In this document: one piece after another, positions 8,627-17,502 of the stretch
Numbering within the stretch: the first letter of the stretch is position 1
Layout: every line of letters starts with the position of its first letter
NCBI RefSeq assembly: GCF_007828865.1
Contig: NZ_VIVK01000001.1
Location: 3,100,001 to 3,164,000 of the forward strand
Length of the DNA: 64,000 nucleotides
Reading direction: 5' to 3'
From: Kribbella amoyensis
GTDB lineage: Bacteria; Actinomycetota; Actinomycetes; Propionibacteriales; Kribbellaceae
Position numbers and translations under genes: made by a program
Notes under the pieces: model-generated
Seen by the model: the letters and a program-made list of their open reading frames with translations, nothing else
Database searches by the model: none
Told to the model about the DNA's origin: nothing

Positions 8627-9595
8627 TCAGCTCACCCGGCCGAAGTCCTGCACCCAACTGCCCGGTCCCCAGTCGGACTTGACCTGGCCCGGGTCGTAGC
8701 CGATGCCGATCCGGTTGAACTTGCAGTTCAGGATGTTCGCCCGGTGGCCGTCGCTCTTCATCCAGGCGGAGAACACCCGCCGCGCCGTGTCGTACCCGGC
8801 GGCGATGTTCTCACCCCAGCTCGACCCCTGGAAGCCGGCCGCCCGGATCCGGTCGCCCGGGTCCTGGCCGTCCGGGTTGTCGTGGTCGAGGTAGTGCCGG
8901 CGGACCATGTCGGAGGCGTGCCGGCCGGCTGCCTCGACCAGGCTGTCGTCCAGCCGCAGCGGCTTGCAGCCCTGCTCGCGCCGGGCCGCGTTGGACAGGT
9001 CGAGCACCTCGCGCTCGATCTCGCTGGTCCCGCCTCCGGTCGTCGGCGGCTCGGGGGAGTCGTCCGGCGTCGGCTCGGTGGTGACCGTCTTCGTCGCCGT
9101 CGGCTTGCTCGGCTTCGTCGGCTTGGTCGGGTGCGGCTTGGTGCTGCCGTTGTCCCGCGGCGGGCCGGGCGTGACGGTGACCGTCTTCACCGGGCTGCCA
9201 GGGGTGGTGGTGACCGTCGCCGGTCCACCGGTCGCCGGCGTACTCGTGGTCGCCTCGGCCGGCCCGAGCACCGGCGTACCGGACGGGGTGACCGTGGTGG
9301 TCGTGCCGTTCGGCAGGGTCGCGGTGACGGTGACCTGCGGCTTGCCGGTCCTGACGGCCGGTCCGCTGGAGTCCTCGCCGGTACCGGGACCGGCGCTGTC
9401 CTCCGAGACGTTCATGACCTCGGTGGGTGCGTCCTCGGCGACGGCCGAGCCGTCCCGCGCGGTCATCAGCCAGACCACCGGACCGATGGCCAGCAGCACC
9501 GACAGCGAACTGACGAGCGGGCCGATCAGACCCCGGCGGCGGCGCCGGCGGGCGCGTCGGCTCCGGTGCCGCCCAGGGGTTGGCGAGTCCGTCAT
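8627..9595 (-). CDS. Membrane-anchored CAP (SCP/YkwD-like) domain protein
   Basis: A 322-residue protein: very basic start (RRARRRRRRG), one membrane helix near residues 23-45, a long Thr/Pro stalk with TVTVT repeats and K/P/T repeats, then a complete CAP domain from about residue 190: LSNAARREQGCKPLRLDDSL, HASDMV, DHDNPDGQDPGDRI, GENIAAGY, and the terminal GHRANILNCKF with GIGYDPGQVK. These are the conserved His and Glu cleft positions of bacterial YkwD-type proteins. Cell-wall or exterior location is inferred from topology. The last 20 or so residues are almost identical to the neighbour at 9790. Confidence 0.88.
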   Translation of the reverse strand: MTDSPTPGRHRSRRARRRRRRGLIGPLVSSLSVLLAIGPVVWLMTARDGSAVAEDAPTEVMNVSEDSAGPGTGEDSSGPAVRTGKPQVTVTATLPNGTTTTVTPSGTPVLGPAEATTSTPATGGPATVTTTPGSPVKTVTVTPGPPRDNGSTKPHPTKPTKPSKPTATKTVTTEPTPDDSPEPPTTGGGTSEIEREVLDLSNAARREQGCKPLRLDDSLVEAAGRHASDMVRRHYLDHDNPDGQDPGDRIRAAGFQGSSWGENIAAGYDTARRVFSAWMKSDGHRANILNCKFNRIGIGYDPGQVKSDWGPGSWVQDFGRVS

Positions 9596-9789
9596 CGGTG
9601 GGCGAGTCCTCTTCGTTCGATCGTGCCGGAAAGTCCTTGTTTCCCCGCGCGTCCGTCTGCCAGGTCCCCCCTGGTTGCGAACATGGACCTTAACGGATGC
9701 GCAAGGTCACCGTTACAGGTCGCGCACCCGTCTTAACATTCACCGAAGATTCGGCCGCCGCCGGCCGTGGGACTGCCCGGATCGTGGAC

Positions 9790-10644
9790 TCAGCCGCCGA
9801 AGTCCTGCACCCAGCTGCCCGGTCCCCAGTCGGACTTCACCTGGCCGGGGTCGTAGCCGATCCCGATCATCGTGTAGTCGCAGTTGAGGATGTTGCGCCG
9901 GTGGCCTTCGCTGTTCATCCAGCCCTTCACCACCGCGGCCGCGCTGCTGTAGCCGACCGCGATGTTCTCGGCCATCGCGCCCCCGGTGAACCCGGCCGCC
10001 TTCATCCGGTCGAACGGGCTGCGGCCGTCCTGGCTCGCGTGGTCGAAGAAGTGGTTGATCACCATGTCGGCGGCGTGCAGGTCGGCCGCGCGGGTGAGGG
10101 CGCTGTTCGTCCGCAGCGGACCACAGCCGGCCTTCTGTCGTTCGGCGTTGGTCAGCTCCAGGACCTGGGCCTCCTTGGCCCCGGTGCTCGGCGGCGCCGG
10201 CTTGGTCGTCGACGGCCGCGTGCTCGGCGTACTGCTGTGGCTCGGCTTCGGCGTCGACGGGTCCGGCTTGGGGGTTCGGGTCGCGCCCCGGCTCGGCGCC
10301 GTGGTCGATCGCGAAGGCTTCGGGGTTGGCGTGGCACTCGGCGTCCGGGACGGGGTCCGCGTCGGGGTGGCGGACGGCGTCGTACTCGGGGTCGTCGCCG
10401 GTGTCGGGCTCGGGGTGTCCTCGATGACCGGCGGCGAGCTGACCTCGGTGGTCTCGGTCAGTGGTTCGTCCTGGCCGGTGGCCCGGGTGTCCTTGGCGTC
10501 GCGGGTGACGTACCAGCCGCCGCCGGCGAGCAGGCCGAGGACGGCGAGTGCCGCCAGGATCGGGCCCGCGACACCGCGTCGCTTCGCCCGCCTCGCCCTG
10601 GGACCGGGGTGGTCGTACCGCTGCTCTGGATCCTGGCCGTTCAT
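9790..10644 (-). CDS. Membrane-anchored CAP (SCP/YkwD-like) domain protein, second copy
   Basis: A 284-residue paralogue of the preceding gene, same strand and same plan: basic N-terminus, one membrane helix (about residues 26-45), Thr/Pro/Ser stalk of about 110 residues, CAP domain with LTNAERQKAGCGPL, HAADMV, DHASQDGRSPFDRM, AENIAVGY and GHRRNILNCDY. The ENI motif has Ala where the usual Gly stands. I chose ATG at 10644; an in-frame TTG at 10656 would adjoin the AGGAAGG signal too closely. Three copies in a row point to local duplication. Confidence 0.88.
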   Translation of the reverse strand: MNGQDPEQRYDHPGPRARRAKRRGVAGPILAALAVLGLLAGGGWYVTRDAKDTRATGQDEPLTETTEVSSPPVIEDTPSPTPATTPSTTPSATPTRTPSRTPSATPTPKPSRSTTAPSRGATRTPKPDPSTPKPSHSSTPSTRPSTTKPAPPSTGAKEAQVLELTNAERQKAGCGPLRTNSALTRAADLHAADMVINHFFDHASQDGRSPFDRMKAAGFTGGAMAENIAVGYSSAAAVVKGWMNSEGHRRNILNCDYTMIGIGYDPGQVKSDWGPGSWVQDFGG

Positions 10645-10801
10645 GGACTTCTGCAAGCCTTCCTGGTCGTCCGCCGAACCCCGTGATCCCCAGTAGCGCC
10701 GCGCGCGGCACCCGAGGGACCGTAGCGGATGTGGCCGTGGACGACGACCCCTGGTCGCCGTCCACGGCCACGCATTGACGAAGGCTTGACGTACCCGCCG
10801 G

Positions 10802-11494
10802 TCAGTTCGAGCGGGCGATGACGATGTCGGCGATGACCTTCCAGCCCAGGCTGCGGTACAGCCGCAGGCCGTCGATCGACGCGATCAGGATGCCGCGCTT
10901 GGCGCCCTGGGCCGCCGCGGTCTCCACCAGCGAGGCCATCACCGCGCTGCCCAGCCCGCGCCGCCGGTGCGCCGGGTCGGTCTCGATCCGGTCCGCCACC
11001 GCGTCCTCACCGACGACGGCCATCCGGCCACTGGACACCACGCCGCCGTGCAGGGTGGCCCTGGTCACGATCAGGTCGGAGGACGCCCGTCCCGCGACCG
11101 CCGGACTCGACTCGAGTTCGGTGTGCAGGGCGTACCGGTCGTTCAGCTGGAGGGCGGGCTGTTCGGACAGCTGGATCGTCATCAGCCAGTCCTGTTCCCG
11201 CTGCACCTCCAGCCCGAGATCTTCCAGCTGGTCGACGCGTGCCTCACGGTCATCGGTGGCCAGGGTGATCCAGCCGGCGCCGCGGCCGCCGCCGGCCGCC
11301 AGAGCCAGTTCGGCGGCACGGTCGACCCGGTCGGGCTGGTCGTCCGCGTCGAGCACGACGTACTCCATGGCGCGGTTGTCCTCACCCGCGCGCACGGTCA
11401 GTATCCCGTCGTGGTCGTCCTCGACCTTGGTCCAGCCGCGCGAAACAGACCATCCCGTCTGCCACCGGCGGACGAGTTCCTCACGATCTTTCAC
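10802..11494 (-). CDS. GNAT family N-acetyltransferase
   Basis: A 230-residue protein with the GNAT acetyl-CoA-binding signature near the C-terminus: RIETDPAHRRRGLGSAVMAS (R/Q-x-x-G-x-G/A type loop) followed by GILIASIDGLRLYRSLGWKV. The N-terminal 120 residues are a degenerate half domain. Substrate is unknown. GTG at 11494 was chosen; the open frame continues to 11614 without homology. Confidence 0.85.
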   Translation of the reverse strand: MKDREELVRRWQTGWSVSRGWTKVEDDHDGILTVRAGEDNRAMEYVVLDADDQPDRVDRAAELALAAGGGRGAGWITLATDDREARVDQLEDLGLEVQREQDWLMTIQLSEQPALQLNDRYALHTELESSPAVAGRASSDLIVTRATLHGGVVSSGRMAVVGEDAVADRIETDPAHRRRGLGSAVMASLVETAAAQGAKRGILIASIDGLRLYRSLGWKVIADIVIARSN

Positions 11495-11653
11495 CCGTCG
11501 ATTCAAGCAGCCCGGACGCGTCCCGGCGAGGGGAAATGGTGTCGGCCGGCACCGACACGCCGCAGTTTCCCGGTTTCGCGGTGTGATCAAACCCTTGTTC
11601 GGGCCGGTCCACACCTCGGGACGGAGTACCTCAGGGGGTGGACGACGGCCGCC

Positions 11654-12793
11654 TCAGGCCGAGCTGGTCCGGACCGGATCGGTGACCAGCAGGTCGAACC
11701 GGATCAGGTCGCTGTAGCTGCCGTCGCGGAGCGGGCTGGTGGCCCGGTCGGTCCCGGTCCGGGTGAACCCGTTGGCCACGGCAACGTGCTCCGAGGCCGT
11801 GTTGCCGGCGGCCGCCAGCAGGATCAGCCGGCGTCGTCCGAGGCCGCCCTCGTCGATCGGCGTGAACGCGTGCCGGATCGCCAGCGCGACCGCCGCCGTC
11901 ACCACGCCGCGGCCGCGGGCGTCCGGGTGGGCCCAGTAGCCGACCTCGCCCAGCGTGTTGTCGACCCGGTGCTGCAGGTCGAACACGCTGATGTTGCCGA
12001 GCAACTCGTCGGTCACCGGGTCCGCGATCGCCCACGACACGCACTCGCCCGACGCCTGCACCTCGATCCGGTTCTCGATGAACGCCTGCGCGTCCTCCAG
12101 CTTGTACGGCGACGGCATCGCGGCCAGCCAGTGCAGGGTCCGCTCGTCGTTGCAGGCCTCGGCGACCCGTTCCGCGTCGGCCGGGCGGAGCGGGCGCAAC
12201 CGGACCTTCTCGCCCTCGAGCACGGGCACGTCCCACCAGGGCGTCTTCGGCTCCAGCTCGTCGTCGGGCGTCACGGACGCGACCCACTCGTCGTACCGGA
12301 CCCCGCGGGCGAGCCCGCCGTCCCGGACCTTGACCAGTTGCCGGAAGCCCGCCTTCCACGCGACCCGGCGGGAGGCCCAGTTGCCGACGAACGCGCGCCA
12401 GCTGACCCGCCGCCAGCCGAGTACGTCGAACGCGTGCCGCACGGCCAGCCTGACCGCCCGCGTCATCACCCCGTGCCCGCGCGCCCAGGGCGACACCGCG
12501 AACCCGATCTCCCCGGTCCCGCCCTCGGTGTCCCGCAGATCCACCGTGCCGGCGTAGCGACCCTCGTACTCGATCGCCCAGGCGTACGTGGTCTCCTCCC
12601 GCCAACCGGTCGGGATGATGCCGGTCACGTACGTCTCGGCGTTCTGCCGTTCGTACGGCACCGGGATCGTCGTCCAGCGCTGCATCTCCGGGTCCTGGCA
12701 GGCCTCGTACGCCGGGTCGATGTCGGTGGGGGTGTGCGCCCGCAGGGTGATCACGCCGTCGGTCAGCACCGGGACGTCCTCAGGGAATCGCAT
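11654..12793 (-). CDS. Tandem-GNAT acetyltransferase (two domains)
   Basis: A 379-residue protein made of two RimJ/RimL-type GNAT domains: residues about 8-185 (LTDGVITLRAHTPTDIDPAY ... GEIGFAVSPWARGHGVMTRA) and about 200-370 (LEGEKVRLRPLRPADAERVA ... GEVGYWAHPDARGRGVVTAA). Both have the acetyl-CoA pyrophosphate-binding loop (ARGHGV and ARGRGV). Both halves also keep the WRR/GRR-type strand before the N-A-S-E/R helix (GNWASRRVA, GNTASEHVA), so both could be active. The protein it modifies is not known. ATG at 12793; the open frame beyond it is antisense to the DeoR gene. Confidence 0.88.
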   Translation of the reverse strand: MRFPEDVPVLTDGVITLRAHTPTDIDPAYEACQDPEMQRWTTIPVPYERQNAETYVTGIIPTGWREETTYAWAIEYEGRYAGTVDLRDTEGGTGEIGFAVSPWARGHGVMTRAVRLAVRHAFDVLGWRRVSWRAFVGNWASRRVAWKAGFRQLVKVRDGGLARGVRYDEWVASVTPDDELEPKTPWWDVPVLEGEKVRLRPLRPADAERVAEACNDERTLHWLAAMPSPYKLEDAQAFIENRIEVQASGECVSWAIADPVTDELLGNISVFDLQHRVDNTLGEVGYWAHPDARGRGVVTAAVALAIRHAFTPIDEGGLGRRRLILLAAAGNTASEHVAVANGFTRTGTDRATSPLRDGSYSDLIRFDLLVTDPVRTSSA

Positions 12794-12851
12794 CTGTCCA
12801 GCGTGGCTGCGGACGCGGCGGGCGGCAACGTGATTTTCGGCGGCCGGCGGC

Positions 12852-12869
12852 ACACAAACCAACACAAAC
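12852..12869. promoter_or_regulatory. Direct repeat acacaaac, likely DeoR-family operator
   Basis: acacaaac occurs at 12852-12859 and 12862-12869, exactly 10 bp (one helical turn) apart, 39-56 bases before the DeoR start. A similar CAAAC-type pair with the same 10-bp spacing lies in front of galT (16063-16076). Inferred autoregulatory site. Confidence 0.5.
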
Positions 12870-12907
12870 GGACTGCGGTGGCGGCACGCAGACCTTAGGC
12901 TGTCGGT

Positions 12908-13723
12908 GTGAGCGCAGCCGGAAACGCCGAAGCGTCCCGCGGCCGGGGCGGTCAGCTGGCTGCCCAGCGGCAGGCCACCATCGTTGCCGAGGTCAACAGC
13001 CGGGGCGCGGTCACGGTGGCCGAGCTGGTCGAGCGGTTCGGGGTGTCGGACATGACGATCCGGCGCGACCTGGACGCGCTGGACTCCAGCGGCCTGCTGC
13101 ACAAGGTGCACGGCGGCGCGACCTCGGTCGGGCTGCGCAGCGCGCACGAGCCCGGTTTCGACGCGAAGCTGACCCAGGAATCCACCGCCAAGCAGGCGAT
13201 CGCGGCCGAGGCAGCCCGCCGGGTCCGGCCGGACAGCGCGATCGGTATCGGCGCCGGCACCACGACGTACGCGCTGGCCCGGCAGCTGTTGCGGGTCGAG
13301 AACCTCACCGTGGTGACGAATTCGGCCCGGATCGCCGATGTGTTCCACGGCAACGGCCGCTCCGACCGCACGGTGGTCCTGATCGGCGGGATCCGTACCC
13401 CGTCCGACGCGCTGGTCGGCCCGATCGCCACCGCGGCCCTGCAGTCGCTGCACCTGGACATGCTGTTCCTCGGCGCCCACGGCGTCGACGCCGAGCACGG
13501 CCTCAGTACGCCGAACCTGATGGAGGCCGAGACCAACCGCGCCTTCATCGCGGCCAGTCGCGAGGTGGTCCTGGTCGCCGACCACACCAAGTGGGGCACG
13601 GTCGGCCTGAGCACCTTCGCCACCTGGGACGACCTGGACGTGGTCGTCACCGACACCGGGCTGCCGGCCGCGGCCCGCAAGGCGATGCGTGACACCGGCT
13701 GCGAGCTCGTCGTCGCGTCCTGA
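12908..13723 (+). CDS. DeoR/GlpR family transcriptional regulator (likely galactose regulator)
   Basis: A 271-residue repressor: N-terminal DeoR helix-turn-helix with AAQRQATIVAEVNSRGAVTV and the signature SDMTIRRDLDALDSSGLLHK (about residues 48-67), and the C-terminal phosphosugar-sensing domain (about 90-250) with IGIGAGTTTYALA, TNSARIA and FLGAHGVDAEHGLSTPN. This family senses phosphorylated sugars. It converges on galK-galT and is 100 bases away from galK; the shared CAAAC repeats in both promoters suggest it controls galTK. GTG start. Confidence 0.9.
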   Translation: MSAAGNAEASRGRGGQLAAQRQATIVAEVNSRGAVTVAELVERFGVSDMTIRRDLDALDSSGLLHKVHGGATSVGLRSAHEPGFDAKLTQESTAKQAIAAEAARRVRPDSAIGIGAGTTTYALARQLLRVENLTVVTNSARIADVFHGNGRSDRTVVLIGGIRTPSDALVGPIATAALQSLHLDMLFLGAHGVDAEHGLSTPNLMEAETNRAFIAASREVVLVADHTKWGTVGLSTFATWDDLDVVVTDTGLPAAARKAMRDTGCELVVAS

Positions 13724-13823
13724 CGGCCGCCCGCCCCGACGGACGAACGGCCGTACTCTGCAGTCCTGAGTCGGACACCAGCTGTTGCTCAGGACAAACC
13801 CTTGCCGGCGGCAAGGCTGTCGG

Positions 13824-14954
13824 TCACCGCACCCGCGAGGCTCCGGCCGAGGGGTCGGCGGCGAGCGACGTCGGCGCGCGGAAGCCGTGCTCGGCGAACG
13901 CCTTCTCGATCGCCGCGAACACCTGCTCCGCCGCGGCCGCCTCGACCAGGGCGATGATGCAGCCGCCGAACCCGCCACCGGTCATCCGGGCCCCGAGAGC
14001 CCCGGCGGCGAGCGCGGTGTCGACGGCGACGTCCAGCTCCGGCACGGTGATCTCGAAGTCGTCCCGCAGCGACGCGTGCGACGCGGTGAACAGCGGCCCG
14101 ACCTCGCGCAGCCGGCCGGCCCGCATCAGCGCGACGGCGTCCTCGACCCGGCGGATCTCGGTCACCACGTGCCGGACCCGGCGGCGGTCGACGTCGTCGT
14201 CCAGCCGGGCCAGCGCGTCGTCCAGCTGGTCGAGCTCGATCGACCGGAGCGCGGGTACCCCGAGCGCGGCCGCGGCCTGCTCGCAGCTCCTCCGGCGGGC
14301 TGCGTACTCCCCGTCGACGTGCCGGTGCGGCGCCTTCACGTCGATCACGAGCAAGGTCAGGTCGTCGTCGGCCGGCGCGAACGGGATCTGGTCGGTCGTC
14401 ATCGCCCGGATGTCGAAGTACAGCGCGTGGCCCTCGGTGCAGCACATCGAGGCCATCTGGTCCATCAGCCCGACCGGGGCTCCGACGTACTGGTTCTCCG
14501 CGCGCTGGGCCAGCCGGGCCACCTCGGCCGGGTCGACCTCGATACCGCGCAGACCGAGCAACGCGACCGCGCTCGCGCACAGCAACGCGGCCGAAGACGA
14601 GAGCCCGGCACCGGAGGGCAGGTCAGAGTCGAAGAGCAGGTTCGCGCCGCCGATCCCGTACCCGGCCTCGCGCAGGACCCAGGCCGCGCCGGCCGGGTAC
14701 GCCGCCCAGTCCGGGACGGATCCCGGCTGCAACGAGTCGAGGGTGAACTCGACGACGCCCTCCTGGCCGTTCGACGAGACCGCGACGACGCCGTCCTCGC
14801 GGGCGGACGCGCTGACCGCGATCCGGTTCGGCAACGCGATCGGCAGCACCAGGCCGTCGTTGTAGTCGGTGTGCTCACCGATCAGGTTGACCCGGCCGGG
14901 CGCGCGCCAGGCGCCGTCCGGCTCGGTTCCGAACACCTCGGCGAACGTACTCAC
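13824..14954 (-). CDS. galK: Galactokinase
   Basis: GHMP-family kinase that phosphorylates galactose to galactose 1-phosphate with ATP. The 376-residue protein has the galactokinase signature GRVNLIGEHTDYNDGLVLPI (about residues 20-39), the ATP-binding LPSGAGLSSSAALL near residue 119 and the third motif ARMTGGGFGGCII near the C-terminus. GTG at 14954 overlaps the galT stop (GTGA), so it is the second gene of a galT-galK operon. No galE is present in the window. Confidence 0.97.
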   Translation of the reverse strand: MSTFAEVFGTEPDGAWRAPGRVNLIGEHTDYNDGLVLPIALPNRIAVSASAREDGVVAVSSNGQEGVVEFTLDSLQPGSVPDWAAYPAGAAWVLREAGYGIGGANLLFDSDLPSGAGLSSSAALLCASAVALLGLRGIEVDPAEVARLAQRAENQYVGAPVGLMDQMASMCCTEGHALYFDIRAMTTDQIPFAPADDDLTLLVIDVKAPHRHVDGEYAARRRSCEQAAAALGVPALRSIELDQLDDALARLDDDVDRRRVRHVVTEIRRVEDAVALMRAGRLREVGPLFTASHASLRDDFEITVPELDVAVDTALAAGALGARMTGGGFGGCIIALVEAAAAEQVFAAIEKAFAEHGFRAPTSLAADPSAGASRVR

Positions 14955-15997
14955 GAACCCACCTTCCGCAGCGTCTCGGCAACATCCTCGGGCCGGGTGT
15001 CGGAGATGAACGCGCCCATCCCGGACTCCGAACCGGCAAGGTACTTGATCTTGTCCGCGGCCCGCCGGATGGACAGCAGCTCCAGGTGCAGGTACCCGAG
15101 CTCGCGGTCCGCCCGCACCGGCGCGGCGTGCCAGGCCGCGATGTACGGCAGCCGGTCGCCGTACAGCCCGTCGAACCGGCTCAGCACGTCGAGGTACAAC
15201 TCGGCGAAGTCGTCCCGCTCCTCGGTCGTGAGCTCGGCGATGTCGGCCACCTGGCGGTGCGGGTACAGGTGCACCTCGACCGGCCAGCGGGCCGCCTCCG
15301 GCACGAACGCGGTCCAGGTGCCGTTCTCCGCGACGACGCGGGTGCCCTCCTTGCGTTCGGCGGCCAGGACGTCGGCGAAGAGGTTGCTCCCGGCAACTTC
15401 CTGGTGTTCGCGGGCCCGCGCCATCAGGGTCCGCATCCGCGGCGGGACGAACGGGTACGCGTAGATCTGGCCGTGCGGGTGGTTCAGCGTCACGCCGATC
15501 TCGCGGCCCCGGTTCTCGAACGCGAAGACGTACTCGACGTCCGGCCGGGCGCTCAGCTCCGCGGTCCGGTCCGCCCAGGCCTCGACGACGAGCCGGGCCT
15601 GGCCCTGGGAGAGGTCGGTGAACGACTTGTCGTGGTCGCTGGTGAAGCAGACCACCTCGGTGCGGCCCGGCCCGGCGAACGAGGGGAACCTGTTCGCGAA
15701 GACGGCGACGTTGTAGTCGTGGTCCGGGATCTCGGTCGGGTTGCCCGGCTTGGTCGCGCACAGCGGGCACTGGTCCGCCGGCGGCAGGTACGTCCGGGTG
15801 TTGCGGTGGGTGGCGTAGGTGATGACGTCACCGGTCAGCGGGTCGGTCCGCAGGTCGACCTGCGGCTTCGGCTCGGGCAGGCCGCGGGTGTCCTCGAGCG
15901 GCACCCGGGCCGGGGCGTCGGCCGGGTCGTAGTAGAAGAGGTCCCGGCCGTCGGACAACTGGGTGTCCGTCCGGCGCGCGCCGCGCGGTGTTTGCAT
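14951..15997 (-). CDS. galT: Galactose-1-phosphate uridylyltransferase
   Basis: Leloir-pathway enzyme exchanging UMP between UDP-glucose and galactose 1-phosphate. The 348-residue protein has a zinc-binding CPLC pair near residue 77, SxSxHxH-like GREIGVTLNHPHGQIYAYPF with the nucleotidylated His, and EVHLYPHRQVADI. ATG at 15997 is about nine bases after AAAGG; the open frame to 16054 is not homologous. First gene of galT-galK, with a CAAAC repeat operator candidate upstream. Confidence 0.97.
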   Translation of the reverse strand: MQTPRGARRTDTQLSDGRDLFYYDPADAPARVPLEDTRGLPEPKPQVDLRTDPLTGDVITYATHRNTRTYLPPADQCPLCATKPGNPTEIPDHDYNVAVFANRFPSFAGPGRTEVVCFTSDHDKSFTDLSQGQARLVVEAWADRTAELSARPDVEYVFAFENRGREIGVTLNHPHGQIYAYPFVPPRMRTLMARAREHQEVAGSNLFADVLAAERKEGTRVVAENGTWTAFVPEAARWPVEVHLYPHRQVADIAELTTEERDDFAELYLDVLSRFDGLYGDRLPYIAAWHAAPVRADRELGYLHLELLSIRRAADKIKYLAGSESGMGAFISDTRPEDVAETLRKVGS

Positions 15998-16062
15998 CGT
16001 CCGACCTTTCCGGGGGATCGCGGCCGAGCTGTGACCCACTCGGCCAGCAATCATCGTAATCC

Positions 16063-16076
16063 AACATATTCAAACA
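16063..16076. promoter_or_regulatory. Candidate DeoR operator upstream of galT
   Basis: aaca at 16063-16066 and 16073-16076 sit within ccaaca-tatt-caaaca, a 10-bp-spaced near repeat matching the CAAAC repeats in front of the DeoR gene. It is about 66 bases upstream of the galT start, in a locally AT-rich stretch. Confidence 0.4.
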
Positions 16077-16099
16077 TGCATCGTGAGACCCGGTCCCGC

Positions 16100-16200
16100 T
16101 ACTCTGGACAGATGGACGTCGCCCTAGCGTCGCGTCCTCTCCGCCCCGGGCCCACGTGGTCGCCGGGTCTTGACCAGGAGAGGGCGCCGAGACCCCACCG
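16100..16200 (+). promoter_or_regulatory. Possible promoter and structured 5' leader of the CNNM/CorC gene
   Basis: A TACTCT -10-like hexamer at 16100-16105 would start transcription near 16111, giving a leader of about 90 bases. In it, gcgtcctctcc (16132-16142) can pair with ggagagggcgc (16177-16187): 11 pairs including one G-U. The right arm holds the only GGAGAGG, which is too far (about 18 bases) from ATG at 16201 for ordinary initiation. It does not match any metal riboswitch I know. Confidence 0.3.
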
Positions 16201-17502
16201 ATGAACGACACCCTGCTCAACATTCTCCTGATCTTCGTCTTCGTCCTGATCGGTGGCGTCTTCGCCGCTGCCGAGATGGCCCTGGTGTCGCTGCGCGAGA
16301 GCCAGCTCAAGTCGATCGCCCAGCGCGGCAAGCGCGGTGAGACGGTGGCCAAGGTCGCCGCCAACCCGAACCGCTTCCTGTCCGCGGTGCAGATCGGCGT
16401 CACCCTGATGGGCTTCCTGTCCGCCGCGTTCGGCGGCGCGACCCTCGCGGACGGCCTGTCCCCCCACCTGCAGGACCTCGGCCTGCCGCCGTCCGTCGCG
16501 GACACGGTCGCCCTGGTCCTGATCACAGTGCTGATCTCGTACGTCTCGATCGTGCTCGGCGAGCTCGCGGCCAAGCGGCTCGCGCTGCAGCGGGCCGAGA
16601 CGTTCGCGCTCGGCCTGGCCCCGCTGGTGGACCGGATCGCGTCGATCGCCCGGCCGGTGATCTGGCTGCTGTCGAAGTCGACGGACCTGGTGGTCCGCGC
16701 GCTCGGCGGCGACCCGACGGCGAACCGCGAGGTGATGACCGACGAGGAGCTCCGGGATCTGGTCTCCGGGCACGAGTCGCTCGGCGAGGAGGAGCGCCGG
16801 ATCGTCGACGACGTCTTCGAGGCCGGCGGCCGCCAGCTGCGCGAGCTGATGCTGCCGCGGACCGAGGTGGACTTCGTCGACGCGGAGATGCCGGCGTACA
16901 AGGCGGTGAAGTTCGCCGCCGAGCGGCCGCACTCGCGGTACCCGGTGATGAACGGCTCGGCCGACGACATCGCCGGCTTCGTGCACGTCCGGGACCTCTT
17001 CGACCCCGCGGTCGCGTCCCGCTCGGTCCGGGTCGGCGACCTGGCCCGGGACGTGCTGATGCTGCCCGACACCGCCAAGCTGCTGCCGACGCTGACCGAG
17101 ATGCGCCGCCGCAGTACCCATCTGGCGATCGTGCTGGACGAGTACGGTGGTACGGCCGGCATCGTGACGCTCGAGGACCTGGTCGAGGAACTCATCGGCG
17201 ACATCAAGGACGAGTACGACGAAGAGGCGGGCGAGACCACCCGGCTGCGCAGCGGCGACGTCGAGGTGGACGGCCTGCTCAACCTGGACGACTTCGCCGA
17301 CGAGACCGGTGTCGAGCTGCCGGACGGGCCGTACGAGACGGTCGGCGGATTCCTCGCCGCCCAGCTCGGCCGGGTGCCCGCCACCGCCGACGAGGCCGAG
17401 GTGGGCGAGCACCGGCTGACCGTCACCGCGATGGACGGCCGCCGGGTCGCCCGGGTCCGGGTGCACCAGGTCAGGCCGGCTGACGAACCAGCGGCGGACT
17501 GA
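16201..17502 (+). CDS. CNNM/CorC-type membrane protein (hemolysin C family)
   Basis: A 433-residue protein: DUF21/CNNM membrane domain with about four hydrophobic segments (residues 1-175), two CBS motifs (about 200-330; RELMLPRTEVDFVDAE and HLAIVLDEYGGTAGIVTLED) and a C-terminal CorC_HlyC transporter-associated domain (about 345-425). Members export Mg or Co or sense nucleotides through the CBS pair. The name hemolysin is historical. Its 3' end overlaps the end of the oppositely oriented MFS gene by 32 bases. Confidence 0.92.
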   Translation: MNDTLLNILLIFVFVLIGGVFAAAEMALVSLRESQLKSIAQRGKRGETVAKVAANPNRFLSAVQIGVTLMGFLSAAFGGATLADGLSPHLQDLGLPPSVADTVALVLITVLISYVSIVLGELAAKRLALQRAETFALGLAPLVDRIASIARPVIWLLSKSTDLVVRALGGDPTANREVMTDEELRDLVSGHESLGEEERRIVDDVFEAGGRQLRELMLPRTEVDFVDAEMPAYKAVKFAAERPHSRYPVMNGSADDIAGFVHVRDLFDPAVASRSVRVGDLARDVLMLPDTAKLLPTLTEMRRRSTHLAIVLDEYGGTAGIVTLEDLVEELIGDIKDEYDEEAGETTRLRSGDVEVDGLLNLDDFADETGVELPDGPYETVGGFLAAQLGRVPATADEAEVGEHRLTVTAMDGRRVARVRVHQVRPADEPAAD

